A stretch of DNA of 44,765 bases, taken from positions 1-44,765 of the forward strand of contig JALONM010000028.1 of assembly GCA_025454925.1 (NCBI GenBank). The letters run 5' to 3'. Below, one piece after another: positions 9,067 to 18,400 of this stretch; positions within the stretch are counted from its first letter, which is position 1; every line of letters starts with the position of its first letter. The DNA comes from Cytophagaceae bacterium. GTDB taxonomy: Bacteria; Bacteroidota; Bacteroidia; Cytophagales; Cytophagaceae. The translations under genes were made by a program, and so were the position numbers. The notes under the pieces were generated by a model, which was not told the origin of the DNA, did not search any database, and saw only the letters and a program-made list of their open reading frames with translations.

Positions 9067-10193
9067 ACGGCTTCTTCACAATAGGCTTCCTGCATTTGTT
9101 CTGCGATGACTGACCAATCAAAATATTCTTTGATCATGCGATTGGCATTTTTTCTAAGAATAATTTCATGGGTTGTGTTTTTACAGGCATCCATTTTTAG
9201 CATTAATTGACAAATTTCTTCTGGTGTATTGTGGTTCGCTACCCAGCCCGCTTCGGCATCCTGAACTTGTTGTGCGATGTTGGTTTCTTTACTAACAATA
9301 AGTGGGATACCAATGTTTGCTGCTTCCAACGGAGCCATTGGAATTCCCTCGTGGCGTGAGGTGTGATAAAATACACTTGCGCTTAATAGTTCTTTCTTTT
9401 TTTCTTCACCAAAAAGTGCTCCTTTCCATTCTATAAATTCTGCAATTTCTAAATCTCTGGATAATTTTTTAAGGGCAGATAAGTCTTCACCATCTCCAAT
9501 CATTTTTAATTTGCCCATACCCTGGTACGTTTTCTTATAGAGGCTGAATGCCTTTAAAAGTAAATCCAGACCTTTGTGATGCTGACTCATGCGCCCGCAA
9601 TAAACATGGTACATAGTTTCCTCTAAAGGCAGCGATAATTCTATCGATTGATACTGTTGTCCGTTCCGGAGTGTTAAACAATGTGGTAATCCCGGTACTA
9701 ATTTTTGCAGGTGTTGTACTTCCTCTTCACTTAGGCAGTGAACGAAGGCTGCTGATCGCAGCATGATTTTTTCCAGGCCAATCAAGTACAGTCGTTTTAA
9801 CCAATGGCTTTTTTTCATAGCCATGGTACTGTAGCATCCGTGTGAAGATAAACAGTATTTTTTTCTACTGATTTTTAAAAGTAGCATAATCCACCAATAG
9901 TAAGGGATAAATCCGCCATGTAGATGAAAAAAAGTTGTTTTGGGAGCATTCCATGCGGCTTTTAGAATGGATACTCCTGGCCATATCGACCAGGGTCCAT
10001 GGTTGAAAAGAAAGGTGGGGAAAGGACGTTGAGGAACTTCCTTGGAACTGGAATTGGTGATTCCCCATATCTCAATGGAATTCCCTTTTTTATGTTCGGC
10101 CAAACTTAGCTCGTGTACTACTTTGTTCACGCCATTCATGCGTTCAGGATTTGCTTTTCCTGGAACTACATGCACAATCAGAGTGGGTTTCAT
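9063..10193 (-). CDS. GT4-family glycosyltransferase
   Basis: 376-residue GT4 glycosyltransferase. The N-terminus shows the GT4 substrate-binding loop region (VVPGKANPERMNGVNKVVHE) and HLHGGFIPYYW. The C-terminal donor domain has YCGRMSQHHKGLDLLLKAF and the E-x7-E type motif in SRHEGIPMAPLEAANIG, followed by IPLIVSKETNIAQQV. It is expected to add a sugar to the growing undecaprenyl-linked repeat unit in the cytoplasm. Both ends overlap neighbours by four bases (ATGA with wzy downstream; the same arrangement with the flippase gene upstream), strong evidence for a single coupled transcript. Sugar donor unknown. Confidence 0.88.
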   Translation of the reverse strand: MKPTLIVHVVPGKANPERMNGVNKVVHELSLAEHKKGNSIEIWGITNSSSKEVPQRPFPTFLFNHGPWSIWPGVSILKAAWNAPKTTFFHLHGGFIPYYWWIMLLLKISRKKYCLSSHGCYSTMAMKKSHWLKRLYLIGLEKIMLRSAAFVHCLSEEEVQHLQKLVPGLPHCLTLRNGQQYQSIELSLPLEETMYHVYCGRMSQHHKGLDLLLKAFSLYKKTYQGMGKLKMIGDGEDLSALKKLSRDLEIAEFIEWKGALFGEEKKKELLSASVFYHTSRHEGIPMAPLEAANIGIPLIVSKETNIAQQVQDAEAGWVANHNTPEEICQLMLKMDACKNTTHEIILRKNANRMIKEYFDWSVIAEQMQEAYCEEAV

Positions 10194-11434
10194 AATGCAA
10201 TTCTTTTAAGGTGAAAACTGTAAATTAACGTGGTTAAACTTTGCATCGAAAGTAAGATCATCCAAATGCTGATTAGGTTCATGTTGGAATTAAAATACAT
10301 GATTAATGAGATGCAAAGCAGCATTCCCAGCAAGGAGGTTTGGAAGATCGCTTTTATTTGTTGAATCGATTTTAAATACATTTTTAAGAATGCATTGATA
10401 TAAATGAATACATATAAAGGAATAAACAGTAGTAACAAGCTGAAGAATTGGTGTGTATCGGGAATGCTTATCCAATGAGGAAGGAGAAAACCCATGATGA
10501 TTAATGCAAACATAAGTGCGGCATAAGGAGCAAGCCAAGCATACGCATTTTTTTTCCATAAAAAATGAAGCGGTTCAGAGTGCAGCTGCTGTTGTTGTTG
10601 GATGATGGAGGAAGGTAAGTATCCTTCTAGCGTTTGAAGTAAAACATGCAGAAATCCATATAGTAATTGAATAAGTCTCAGTATTCCGTTGGCGCTTAAT
10701 CCGGCTAATAATCCTGTACCAATTATGATAAGATGAGAGGTGGACCATTGCAATATAGATGAGTAAATGAGGTACCTGCACTCCTTGATTTCATTCAGCA
10801 GGCGCGGTATCAAAATGGCAATTCGTATGGATTTTCTATCAGAATGTTGGATGAGTTGCGGTATGGAAGTGGCTCCGTAAGCCAGTAAAGTGCTATACGC
10901 AACGGCATGAATATCAAAATTAAGCCAATACAGAAGCAATAGACTGCTAATTTGAAGGAAACTAGCCAACGTGTCGGAAGCAAGCAACATTGATTTGCGG
11001 GCTTCCGTGATGTTCCATTTCCTGAAGAAATCGTGCAGCAATTGCACCTGTAATGACCATCCGAAAATAAGACAGAGAAGAAGTGGGAAATCAAAAACAA
11101 AATAAAATGCGATACTTGCTGCGGCCGAGGAAATAACACTCCATAATAAACATCCAGGAATGATGGTTATTCGGTTTTTTTTTCGTTCCAAGGCTTCCAT
11201 CGCTTGAATTTTATTTTCCAGTGGATAATAAAATAAGGATTGTTGCATGGATAGTAATAACATATATACGGACATGACCAAACTGAATGCCCCCAAGGTT
11301 TCAAGCCCCCATAGGCTGGCGATTAGCAGGGTATATATAAAATTGCCACCACTCATGATAAGTTGATCTGCCAGGTATACCAAACCCTCTTGGTGTTTTG
11401 ACCTAAAAGCTGAAAAGATGTTTTTTAATTCCAT
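10190..11434 (-). CDS. wzx: Polysaccharide flippase-type membrane protein (Wzx-like)
   Basis: About 414 residues when started at MELKNIFSAF; this ATG overlaps the stop of the upstream co-polymerase gene by 10 bases, while the longer reading from 11482 would overlap by 58. The protein has about 12 hydrophobic segments arranged as in MATE/MOP-superfamily polysaccharide flippases, starting with LVYLADQLIMSGGNFIYTLL and an early LWGLETLGAFSL loop typical of Wzx-like proteins. It would move lipid-linked EPS repeat units across the inner membrane for polymerisation by the neighbouring Wzy-like protein. Family assignment is by topology and operon position more than by diagnostic residues. Confidence 0.75.
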   Translation of the reverse strand: MELKNIFSAFRSKHQEGLVYLADQLIMSGGNFIYTLLIASLWGLETLGAFSLVMSVYMLLLSMQQSLFYYPLENKIQAMEALERKKNRITIIPGCLLWSVISSAAASIAFYFVFDFPLLLCLIFGWSLQVQLLHDFFRKWNITEARKSMLLASDTLASFLQISSLLLLYWLNFDIHAVAYSTLLAYGATSIPQLIQHSDRKSIRIAILIPRLLNEIKECRYLIYSSILQWSTSHLIIIGTGLLAGLSANGILRLIQLLYGFLHVLLQTLEGYLPSSIIQQQQQLHSEPLHFLWKKNAYAWLAPYAALMFALIIMGFLLPHWISIPDTHQFFSLLLLFIPLYVFIYINAFLKMYLKSIQQIKAIFQTSLLGMLLCISLIMYFNSNMNLISIWMILLSMQSLTTLIYSFHLKRIAL

Positions 11435-13659
11435 ACAAGTCTTCGTAGTAAAGGATAGCACTTTCTTTCCAATTTTTTCCACCAGGCTTGAGAGGAAGAG
11501 GTGGATGTGGTGGTATTGATAGATTGGTTATAGACAATCCATTTTTTACTGGAGTATTCCGATTCTTCCGTTTGTGCAATGATGTCCAAATCTGATAGTT
11601 TACTTTTGTTTTCACGCAATACGTATAGAATAGTGTTCGCAAGGGTATGCAAGGGGAAATGATTGCAAATGGGATGCAAGGAAGGGGCATCCACAATAAT
11701 GACAGATGCGTATTGATGCCACTGCACGATTTTGTTTTCGAGAAAATTTTTGATCGTATAGAGGTATTCGGGTCCACTGAATTTGCTCGTTAGTTTTACC
11801 AGGCCTTTCGGTTGTCCTGGTTCAAAGTCTTCCAGGTGTCCATCATAGGCGGTGAACGGAGTGGTTTCATTCAGGTTGATGTATACCACCTGATGGCCCA
11901 GTTGGTTAAAGGTATTGCAAAGTTCTAAAGCAAGTGTAGTTTTTCCTTCGCCTCCTAAAGAGGAAGTAACCGCAATTGAAATTTTCTTATTTTCAGGATT
12001 CAGCAAATGACTAAGTTTAAAAAGTGAAGCAGAGAACATCTTGGTATTTTTTTTGTCTGGAATTTGTAAGGCCAGTGGCAGCGCGCTAAGTCTTTCTATT
12101 TGATCCGGAAATCGTAGGTATGGATGTAGGAATTCCCTGGCATATATGAGTACCAAAGCCAATATGGTAGCTAAAAAAGCTCCCACCAAAATCAGGAAAG
12201 GCTTGTTGGGATATACCGGTGCTTTGCTCACTTGTGGGTCTTGTAAAATTCGGTGAAACGTAGTGGTAGCCGCAGAGGCAATGGATGCCTCGGTTCGTTT
12301 TTCAATTAGAAAATTATGCACCTCCTGAAGTAAATAGAAGTTTCTTTCAAGAATGATCATATTCTTTTCTTTTTCAGGAATGCTGGAGTATTCTGAACGT
12401 GTATCGTATAAAGTTCTGTCGATTTCTTGTAGTTGAATTCTTATGCTATTCCTTGAGTTGTGAATGTTTTCTTTGATGTAAACGATGAGGTCATTTATTT
12501 TTTGATCGATTGATTTAATGCGCTCGTGATCGGAAGTATACTTACTTAATAGATCAAGTTTTTCAGACTGAAGTAATTTTAGTCTTTTCATCATTTCTGA
12601 AAATAGTAATCCTCCATGTGCATCAAAGTTGGGAGCTTGTTCCAGAAAATTTGCCTTAGGATGCTGCAAGTATCTGTCTAGTGTATCAAGAGAGGAGGCT
12701 GTCATTTGCAAATTTGCCCGTTGAATGCTTAGTTCGGAAAGTTTTTTCAGTCCAGTCTCCACTTCTATTTTGGTATTAAGAATCTGATGTTGGTTTCTGT
12801 AATTTTCCAGGTTTATTTCCGCATCTTTTAATTCGTTGGATACCCGATGAAGTTGAGCTTCAATGAACGCAACGGTCTGATTGGCAGCGGAAGTCTTTGA
12901 TTCCAGATAGTCCTGCAAATATGCCTGCATCAATGCTTTTACAAAATCGCTGGAAAAGCCCGCCACCGGATGTTTGAAAGAAATCCGTATGATGGGAATA
13001 TCTTTGTCTATTTCATGAATTTCTAAATTTTTCCCTATGATTTCTTTTTGTATCCGTGATTTGGAATTGAATACAATGGTATAAAAGTCTTCGACCTTTA
13101 GCGAAGGACGTTCACTTAATAGGGATTCATTTTTTTTTAGGCTGCATGATAGATGAGGGGTAAGGATTTTTTTATTCCAGGCGGTATGGTATTCGTATTT
13201 TTTATCCTTTATTTCATAATGCAAATGGATTTGTTCCTTCGATACTTCCAATTGAATGGGGATATCTACAATTTCTTCACCCAGTAATTGGTATTCCATA
13301 GTAAATGGACAATCTTTATATAGTTCCGTATTTTTTATTAATCCATTTCTAAAAAACGATACTTGCATGCCCAGATTTTTGGATGCTTTTTCTAGTAAAA
13401 TGGGAGATTTAAGTACTTCGATTTCGGTTAAAATTTTATTCGTAGAAGAGAACACATCAAAATCTTTGTATAGGTTGGAGGACGTAAAATTTTGTGAGAT
13501 GTCATCTAGTTTAAGTTTCGCAGTGCTTTCGTAAGCGGGTGTGGTATATAGTAGGGTTTTAGAAAGCAATAAGATGGCTCCTATGTTGAACAATACAATC
13601 AGGGGCAAGCCTTTGATGGCTGGCATTAATCCTCGTTTCAGAAGTTCAGCTTGTGTCAT
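11425..13659 (-). CDS. wzc: Wzc-type polysaccharide co-polymerase with degenerate BY-kinase domain
   Basis: 744-residue chain-length/co-polymerase protein. The N-terminal Wzz-like part begins with a membrane segment (LIVLFNIGAILLLSKTLLY), then a large periplasmic region with long coiled coils (about residues 240-430), the PxxP-containing region before the second membrane helix (PVYPNKPFLILVGAFLATIL), and a C-terminal cytoplasmic P-loop domain. Walker A is present (SSLGGEGKTT) and Walker B is VIIVDAPS, but the Walker A' position, normally hhhDxDxR in bacterial tyrosine kinases, reads VVYINLNET with no acidic residue. The C-terminal tail has no tyrosine cluster (a single Tyr in ERKCYPLL). It therefore probably binds nucleotide and works with Wza in export but may not autophosphorylate. 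Overlaps wza upstream by four bases (ATGA). Confidence 0.85.
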   Translation of the reverse strand: MTQAELLKRGLMPAIKGLPLIVLFNIGAILLLSKTLLYTTPAYESTAKLKLDDISQNFTSSNLYKDFDVFSSTNKILTEIEVLKSPILLEKASKNLGMQVSFFRNGLIKNTELYKDCPFTMEYQLLGEEIVDIPIQLEVSKEQIHLHYEIKDKKYEYHTAWNKKILTPHLSCSLKKNESLLSERPSLKVEDFYTIVFNSKSRIQKEIIGKNLEIHEIDKDIPIIRISFKHPVAGFSSDFVKALMQAYLQDYLESKTSAANQTVAFIEAQLHRVSNELKDAEINLENYRNQHQILNTKIEVETGLKKLSELSIQRANLQMTASSLDTLDRYLQHPKANFLEQAPNFDAHGGLLFSEMMKRLKLLQSEKLDLLSKYTSDHERIKSIDQKINDLIVYIKENIHNSRNSIRIQLQEIDRTLYDTRSEYSSIPEKEKNMIILERNFYLLQEVHNFLIEKRTEASIASAATTTFHRILQDPQVSKAPVYPNKPFLILVGAFLATILALVLIYAREFLHPYLRFPDQIERLSALPLALQIPDKKNTKMFSASLFKLSHLLNPENKKISIAVTSSLGGEGKTTLALELCNTFNQLGHQVVYINLNETTPFTAYDGHLEDFEPGQPKGLVKLTSKFSGPEYLYTIKNFLENKIVQWHQYASVIIVDAPSLHPICNHFPLHTLANTILYVLRENKSKLSDLDIIAQTEESEYSSKKWIVYNQSINTTTSTSSSQAWWKKLERKCYPLLRRLVWN

Positions 13660-14402
13660 AAGGTTCCGGTTAAAAATTTTAAAAGTAAAATAGTAGCCGT
13701 TACTACACTGGCGAGTGGAATTAAGGTTTGTGTTTTCTTGTCAATTTTTTTGGAGGATGTTGGCGGAATATAAAGAATGTCTCCATTTTGAATAAGGCAA
13801 TTGTTATTATCCAATGAACGTAGTTGGGTTAAATCAATGGTTTTACGGCAGGTGATGCCATTAACGGTTCGGATAATTGTTATTTTCTTTTTATTCGCGT
13901 AATAATCAAAGCCACCCGCTTCGGCAATGATTTCCACCAGGTTGTGATTATCTTTTTCTAATAAATAGTTACCGGGTTTAATTACTTCCCCTACCACGGA
14001 AATTTTTTTATTAAGTACGCGTAAAGTGAGTATAGGATTTTTAATTACACGTTGATAGGTTTTTTTTAAAGAATCTTCAGCTTCCTGAATGCTTAAGCCT
14101 TGTAAGGAAAGGGAGCCGATAAGCGGAAATTCACCGGCTCCTTTTTCGTTCAGCAAAATCCATTTTCCATATACTTCGTTGGAGTTGTAAATTCCATAAA
14201 TAGACCCAACGCTTATATCTTCATGGTTCCAAACACTGATGGAAAGTTTGTCAAATGCTTGCAATCGGTATACATATCCAGAATCAGTAGATACCATTGT
14301 TCTTTCGAAGTGGTCTTCACCGGATTGAAAAAGGATATTTCGTTGGCAGGAAATAATCGCAGGCAAGGCCAAGAAAAGGATTGTGAATATTCTCATGACC
14401 AT
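13656..14402 (-). CDS. wza: Polysaccharide export outer-membrane lipoprotein (Wza-like)
   Basis: 248-residue lipoprotein. Signal sequence MRIFTILFLALPAIISC ends in a lipobox Cys. A polysaccharide-export (Poly_export) domain follows (YRLQAFDKLSISVWNHEDIS ... GAGEFPLIGSLSLQGLSIQE), then a SLBB beta-grasp domain (ISVVGEVIKPGNYLLE ... IIAEAGGF ... NGDILYIPP). There is a C-terminal hydrophobic stretch (IPLASVVTATILLLKFLTG), which is common in Bacteroidota Wza homologues. It forms the outer-membrane exit for EPS together with the Wzc-like protein. Its start codon overlaps the stop of the receiver gene as TAATG, so the receiver protein and the export machinery are translated together; MVM could also start two codons later. 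Confidence 0.88.
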   Translation of the reverse strand: MVMRIFTILFLALPAIISCQRNILFQSGEDHFERTMVSTDSGYVYRLQAFDKLSISVWNHEDISVGSIYGIYNSNEVYGKWILLNEKGAGEFPLIGSLSLQGLSIQEAEDSLKKTYQRVIKNPILTLRVLNKKISVVGEVIKPGNYLLEKDNHNLVEIIAEAGGFDYYANKKKITIIRTVNGITCRKTIDLTQLRSLDNNNCLIQNGDILYIPPTSSKKIDKKTQTLIPLASVVTATILLLKFLTGTL

Positions 14403-14878
14403 TATTTTAGTAATGTGTAAATGCCAGAGAAGAATAGTAGAGTAGAGGTAATGACCAATCCAGCTGTTTTTAAATCATTCACCAAATCTCTTTTTCTGAT
14501 TAATTTTTTAAGCTTGTCAATATTTAAAATTTGCAAGGATACTTTCTCCATGGCAACATCGTTTTTGATGATGTAATCAAATGCCCCATATCGCAAGGAG
14601 TTTACTGCTATTTCAATTGATTCTTGTCCGGATAATAGAATAACTTCAATGTCGCTGTGGAAAGATTTTATTTGTTGCAAAGCTTCCATGCCATTGGTGC
14701 CTTTCATGTTGTAATCCATAAATACGACATCAGGCATTTTATACAAATTATCCATGCATTCTTCGGCGGAAGCATACTCTTGAATGTTTTTGTAACCATT
14801 TTCATAAAGATGAAAATGAAGCATTTCTCTGTAGAATGTATCGTCTTCTACTAAGAAGATCAGTATATTTTTTGACAT
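14402..14878 (-). CDS. Membrane-anchored stand-alone receiver domain (response regulator)
   Basis: 158-residue protein, first gene of the EPS operon. Residues 1-125 form a complete CheY-like receiver: acidic pocket EDD (11-13), phospho-acceptor Asp55 in VVFMDYNMKG, the Ser/Thr position in VILLSGQE and the conserved Lys in YIIKND. Instead of a DNA-binding or enzymatic output, the C-terminus after a basic linker (KLKKLIRKRD) is one hydrophobic helix (LVITSTLLFFSGIYTLL), predicted to anchor it in the inner membrane. The receiver is clearly similar to that of the NtrC-type regulator encoded at 18549-19886 (shared VEDDxFY, YA/T-S at the alpha2 region, GA-YDYIIKND), suggesting duplication. Coupled by TAATG to wza, it may pass a phosphorylation signal directly to the export complex. 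Confidence 0.8.
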   Translation of the reverse strand: MSKNILIFLVEDDTFYREMLHFHLYENGYKNIQEYASAEECMDNLYKMPDVVFMDYNMKGTNGMEALQQIKSFHSDIEVILLSGQESIEIAVNSLRYGAFDYIIKNDVAMEKVSLQILNIDKLKKLIRKRDLVNDLKTAGLVITSTLLFFSGIYTLLK

Positions 14879-14902
14879 AGGCGTGTTGTTTTACTACTCC
14901 TC

Positions 14903-14919
14903 ATGCCATTGCTGTACCA
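14903..14919 (-). promoter_or_regulatory. Sigma-54 (-24/-12) promoter of EPS operon
   Basis: On the minus strand the element reads TGGTACAGCAATGGCAT, with the invariant GG and GC separated by exactly ten bases and TGGYAC at -24; the -12 block TGGC differs by one base from TTGC. The predicted start site is near 14892, about 14 bases before the ATG of the receiver gene. A gene for a sigma-54 activator lies just upstream, and a matching dyad is at 14993-15007. Found by eye; a promoter assay or mapped 5' ends would settle it. Confidence 0.6.
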
Positions 14920-14992
14920 TCTTTTCAGGGGCTTGTGTTTCAATGTGATACCTTGGTGGTACGCTTGATTTTTTCCCACTTATAGAGGTCCT

Positions 14993-15007
14993 TTCCCGTT
15001 CTGGGAA
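14993..15007. promoter_or_regulatory. Putative NtrC-type enhancer site upstream of EPS promoter
   Basis: TTCCCGTTCTGGGAA is a 6-3-6 dyad with one mismatch, centred about 108 bases upstream of the predicted sigma-54 start site, a normal distance for an enhancer-binding protein. A further half-site (TTCCCA) is at 14973-14978. The same dyad type occurs four times in front of the NtrC-type regulator gene. Confidence 0.55.
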
Positions 15008-15030
15008 TGGTAGTGTGCGTTGAACCCTAA

Positions 15031-15060
15031 TTTTTCAATAGAAATTCTTCTATTGAAAAA
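15031..15060. repeat. Perfect 13-bp inverted repeat in EPS upstream region
   Basis: The arms TTTTTCAATAGAA and TTCTATTGAAAAA are exactly complementary around the 4-base spacer ATTC. No gene ends here and no T tract follows the stem in either direction, so it does not look like a terminator. It lies about 140-170 bases upstream of the predicted EPS start and could be an operator for a second regulator. The remainder of 14879-15491 contains a small hairpin at 15149-15165 and the kinase terminator at 15450; I see no gene there. Confidence 0.5.
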
Positions 15061-15449
15061 CGACTACTAAAATCAAGGGCTTCTGAAGGAATCGAATAGA
15101 AGAAATTCTTTTCTAAGCCCATGATTTTCTAAGTCGAAATTACCGGCCATGGATCTACAATCCATGAGCTTTCTCCATATTGCGCTTCGCTTCTATTGAG
15201 AAAAGCCGGTTGAAGGTGCCTGATGCGCGAGGATTAGGAGGCAAGTCAAAGATCCATTGCTTTGTTAAGACCTTGTCTGGAGTCTCACGGGCTTGTATCG
15301 AGGTGATAAAATAATGATTCAGGACGGAATTGGAAATGCTGAAAAATACATATTCAGAAGTAAATGTCAATCCGTGTAATATCAACAAGGGAATGGTGAA
15401 TCAATGGTTGTTGACTTATAAAAAGAAATGAAACGGATGTATTTGTAAA

Positions 15450-15483
15450 ACACCGTTTTTGATGGGAGTAGCAAAAACGGTGT
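15450..15483 (-). terminator. Rho-independent terminator of NtrC/hybrid-kinase operon
   Basis: A perfect 12-bp stem (ACACCGTTTTTG/CAAAAACGGTGT, 10-base loop) begins 9 bases after the stop codon of the hybrid kinase. Read on the minus strand it is followed by TTTTAC. This separates the regulatory operon from the EPS operon, so the latter needs its own promoter. Confidence 0.75.
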
Positions 15484-15491
15484 CGGTATCC

Positions 15492-18400
15492 TCAAGCGGC
15501 GTATGCGGGATCTAATTTAAGGCAGTCGACACAAAGGTCAATGTTTTTTCGAATTTGCTGAATGGTGATGGCCAGTGCTTCGTGCTCTGGGTTGTTGAGT
15601 GCAAGGTGTTCTATTTCTCGGATCCACTTTCCTTCCTGACTTAATCCCATAGTATCGATTCCTGGCTTAATAGAATGAGCGATGTCTTTAACGGATTTGA
15701 AATCGCCTGCGGTATAGGCAGCCTCCATTTTATCGATTTCTTTAGGTGTATTATCAATAAATAGTTGAATCATTTTTTTTACGAAATCTCTATTTCCTTT
15801 TGAGATTTCCTGAAGTTTTCTCAAGTCGTACATATCGGGTCTGCTTTTAGAATGTGGGGCATTGGCAATTACTGTCTGAGAGCGGTTTGCGGTTACATGT
15901 TTACATAAAATGGATCTCAGTTCTTCTTCTTCAAATGGTTTGGAAATATATCCGCTGGCGCCTGCTTTTAAGTACTGTTCTTCATCTCCCATAATGGCGT
16001 TTGCGGTTAATGCTATGATGGGAGTATGTATTTGAAGTTTATTTCTGATAATGTCAATCGCTTCTAATCCACCCATTACGGGCATTTGAATATCCATCAA
16101 TACGATATCGATTATTTTTTTCTGAATCATTTCGATGGCTTCTTTTCCATGATTACAGATGTGAACTATCATTTCAAAACTTTCCAATATCGTTTTTGCC
16201 AGGTATTGGTTGATCTCATTGTCTTCTACCAGCATTACAGAAATTCCACGCAGCAAGGGCTCTGGTGTTTGAGAAGTTGGTGTTTGTGCAGGGAGATCTT
16301 CTGATGTTCCCACGGGGAAAATTATATCAAAATGAAAGTCTGTTCCTTTATGCTTAATGCTTTTTACTTTGATGCAGCTGCCATACAATGAGGCTAATTG
16401 CTGACTGATACTTAAACCAAGTCCTGTTCCCCCGTAGCGCCGAGTAATAGACGAGTCTTCCTGGGTAAAACTATCAAAGATTTGTTCCAACTTGTCTTCA
16501 CTGATACCAATGCCTGTGTCGGAAACAGTAAATCGTATTTGATTGATGAGTGCACTTTTCTGGATCAAATTAATCTGAAGTTGCACCTTTCCAGAATCTG
16601 TAAATTTTATAGCATTATTAATGAGGTTGAGAAGGATTTGATTTAAGCGAACAGGATCTCCGATCAGTATTTCGTCTATGGAAGGATCTAGATGTACTTC
16701 CAAATCGATGCATTTTTCCTTGGCCTTTGGAAGCATGGATTGTCGCTGGAGTTTTACGATCTCAGCAATACTGAAACCAATTTTTTCTAATTCAATTTTG
16801 TTCGATTCTACCTTGCTAAAATCTAATATATCGTTGATGATGGTTAATAAATTTTTGGAAGATGTTTGAATAGCCGAAAGAAATTCTGATTGCTTTTCAT
16901 CAAGGGTAGTTTTTTCCAATAATTTGGATATTCCTACGATAGCATTCATGGGAGTTCTTATTTCATGGCTCATATTGGCCAGGAATTGTTCTTTTATTTT
17001 TACACTTTGTTCTGCTTTGGCTTTAGCTTCCTGCAAGTGAATCTCCAATTCTTTTTGTTTAGTAATGTCCAGGTGAATGCCGAGTGAACCGATAATTCTT
17101 TTGTTGTCATCGTAAAGGGGGGCACCACTTATTCTCATCCAAATGATTCTTCCGCTTTTACTTTTTATTTTTAATTCATAAACACTTTCTTTACCCTCCA
17201 TTCTTAATTGTGTGTGTGTATTAATAATTTCAAGTTGTGATGCATCGGCCAATAAAAATTCTGCATTCTGATTCAATAAATCTTCTGGTTGGTATTCTGT
17301 CATTTCACAAAAGCGATCGTAAACTTTGGTTACGATTCCTTGTGTATCCACTTCGATGAGCCCCAGGCGCATGTTTTCAATGACATTTCTATATTTTTCT
17401 TCACTTTTTCTAACCTGCTCTTCAATGTTTTTTTGAGATGTAACGTCTCTGTATTGCCATAAGTGACCTGCGTATTCTCCATTCAGAAATAAGGGTATAT
17501 AATCTCGTTCCAGAATTCTTCCATCAGACATTTCACACAATTCTCCGATAACATTTTTTTGATCGCGAAGAATTTTATGAATTCTAAGTACAAAGTGATC
17601 CGGGTTTTTAAATAAAAGTTTATTTTGTTCAGCAGAATCCCTGCAGTCAGCACCAATCAATTGCTCTGGTTGCAAAGGGATCATAAAAAGATTGCAAAAC
17701 TCTTGATTTATAAGTCGTATGTGTCGATTGGAATCCTCTACCAGAATACCATAGTTAAGTTGTTCAATGAGTGATTTAAGTCGAAGATGACTGTGCTCTA
17801 ATTCTTGTTCCGTAATTTTTCTTAGGGTAATGTTTCGAGCATATATCTGGAGTCCAGAGACCTGATTGTTTTCAAAACATACTCTTGATTTTTGAGCAAT
17901 CCATAATTTATCGCCCTTTGATGTAATGATGGGGTATTCCAGGTATTCCTCTTCCAGGGATCCACTAAAAAGTTGCTTTCTATAAAATTCTAAAATTGCT
18001 GCTTTTTCGCTTTTATCCATGAATAACAAGGTAGAATACTTTGTTATTTCAGAGGCTTTAATTCCCAATAAATCGCAAACTGCCTGATTGGCGTATATAA
18101 AACGACCTTGTAAATCTGTTTTGTAGATTAAGTCGCTTGTTTCTTCTACCAACTTCCGGTATTGTAATTCACTTTTTTTGATTTCTTCCTGATGGTATTT
18201 GATGGAAGTAATTTCCATTCCATAAATAGCAACATGATTTTCTCTTGCGGAAGGAACGAGTGTTAATTGAAATAATTGATGTTGTGTTTTTTCCTCATAA
18301 TAGATTTTCCTGTTCTCCGTCATGCAAGTTTGAACGGCAAATTTGATCCGGGTTGGAACAAATTCCGTGATACCTGTTTTCCATTTTTCCAGGATAGGTT

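Noticed and set aside
15155-15388. 77-codon open frame in the EPS upstream region
   Set aside because: Residues look random and it lies between a regulatory region and a terminator without a promoter or coupling.
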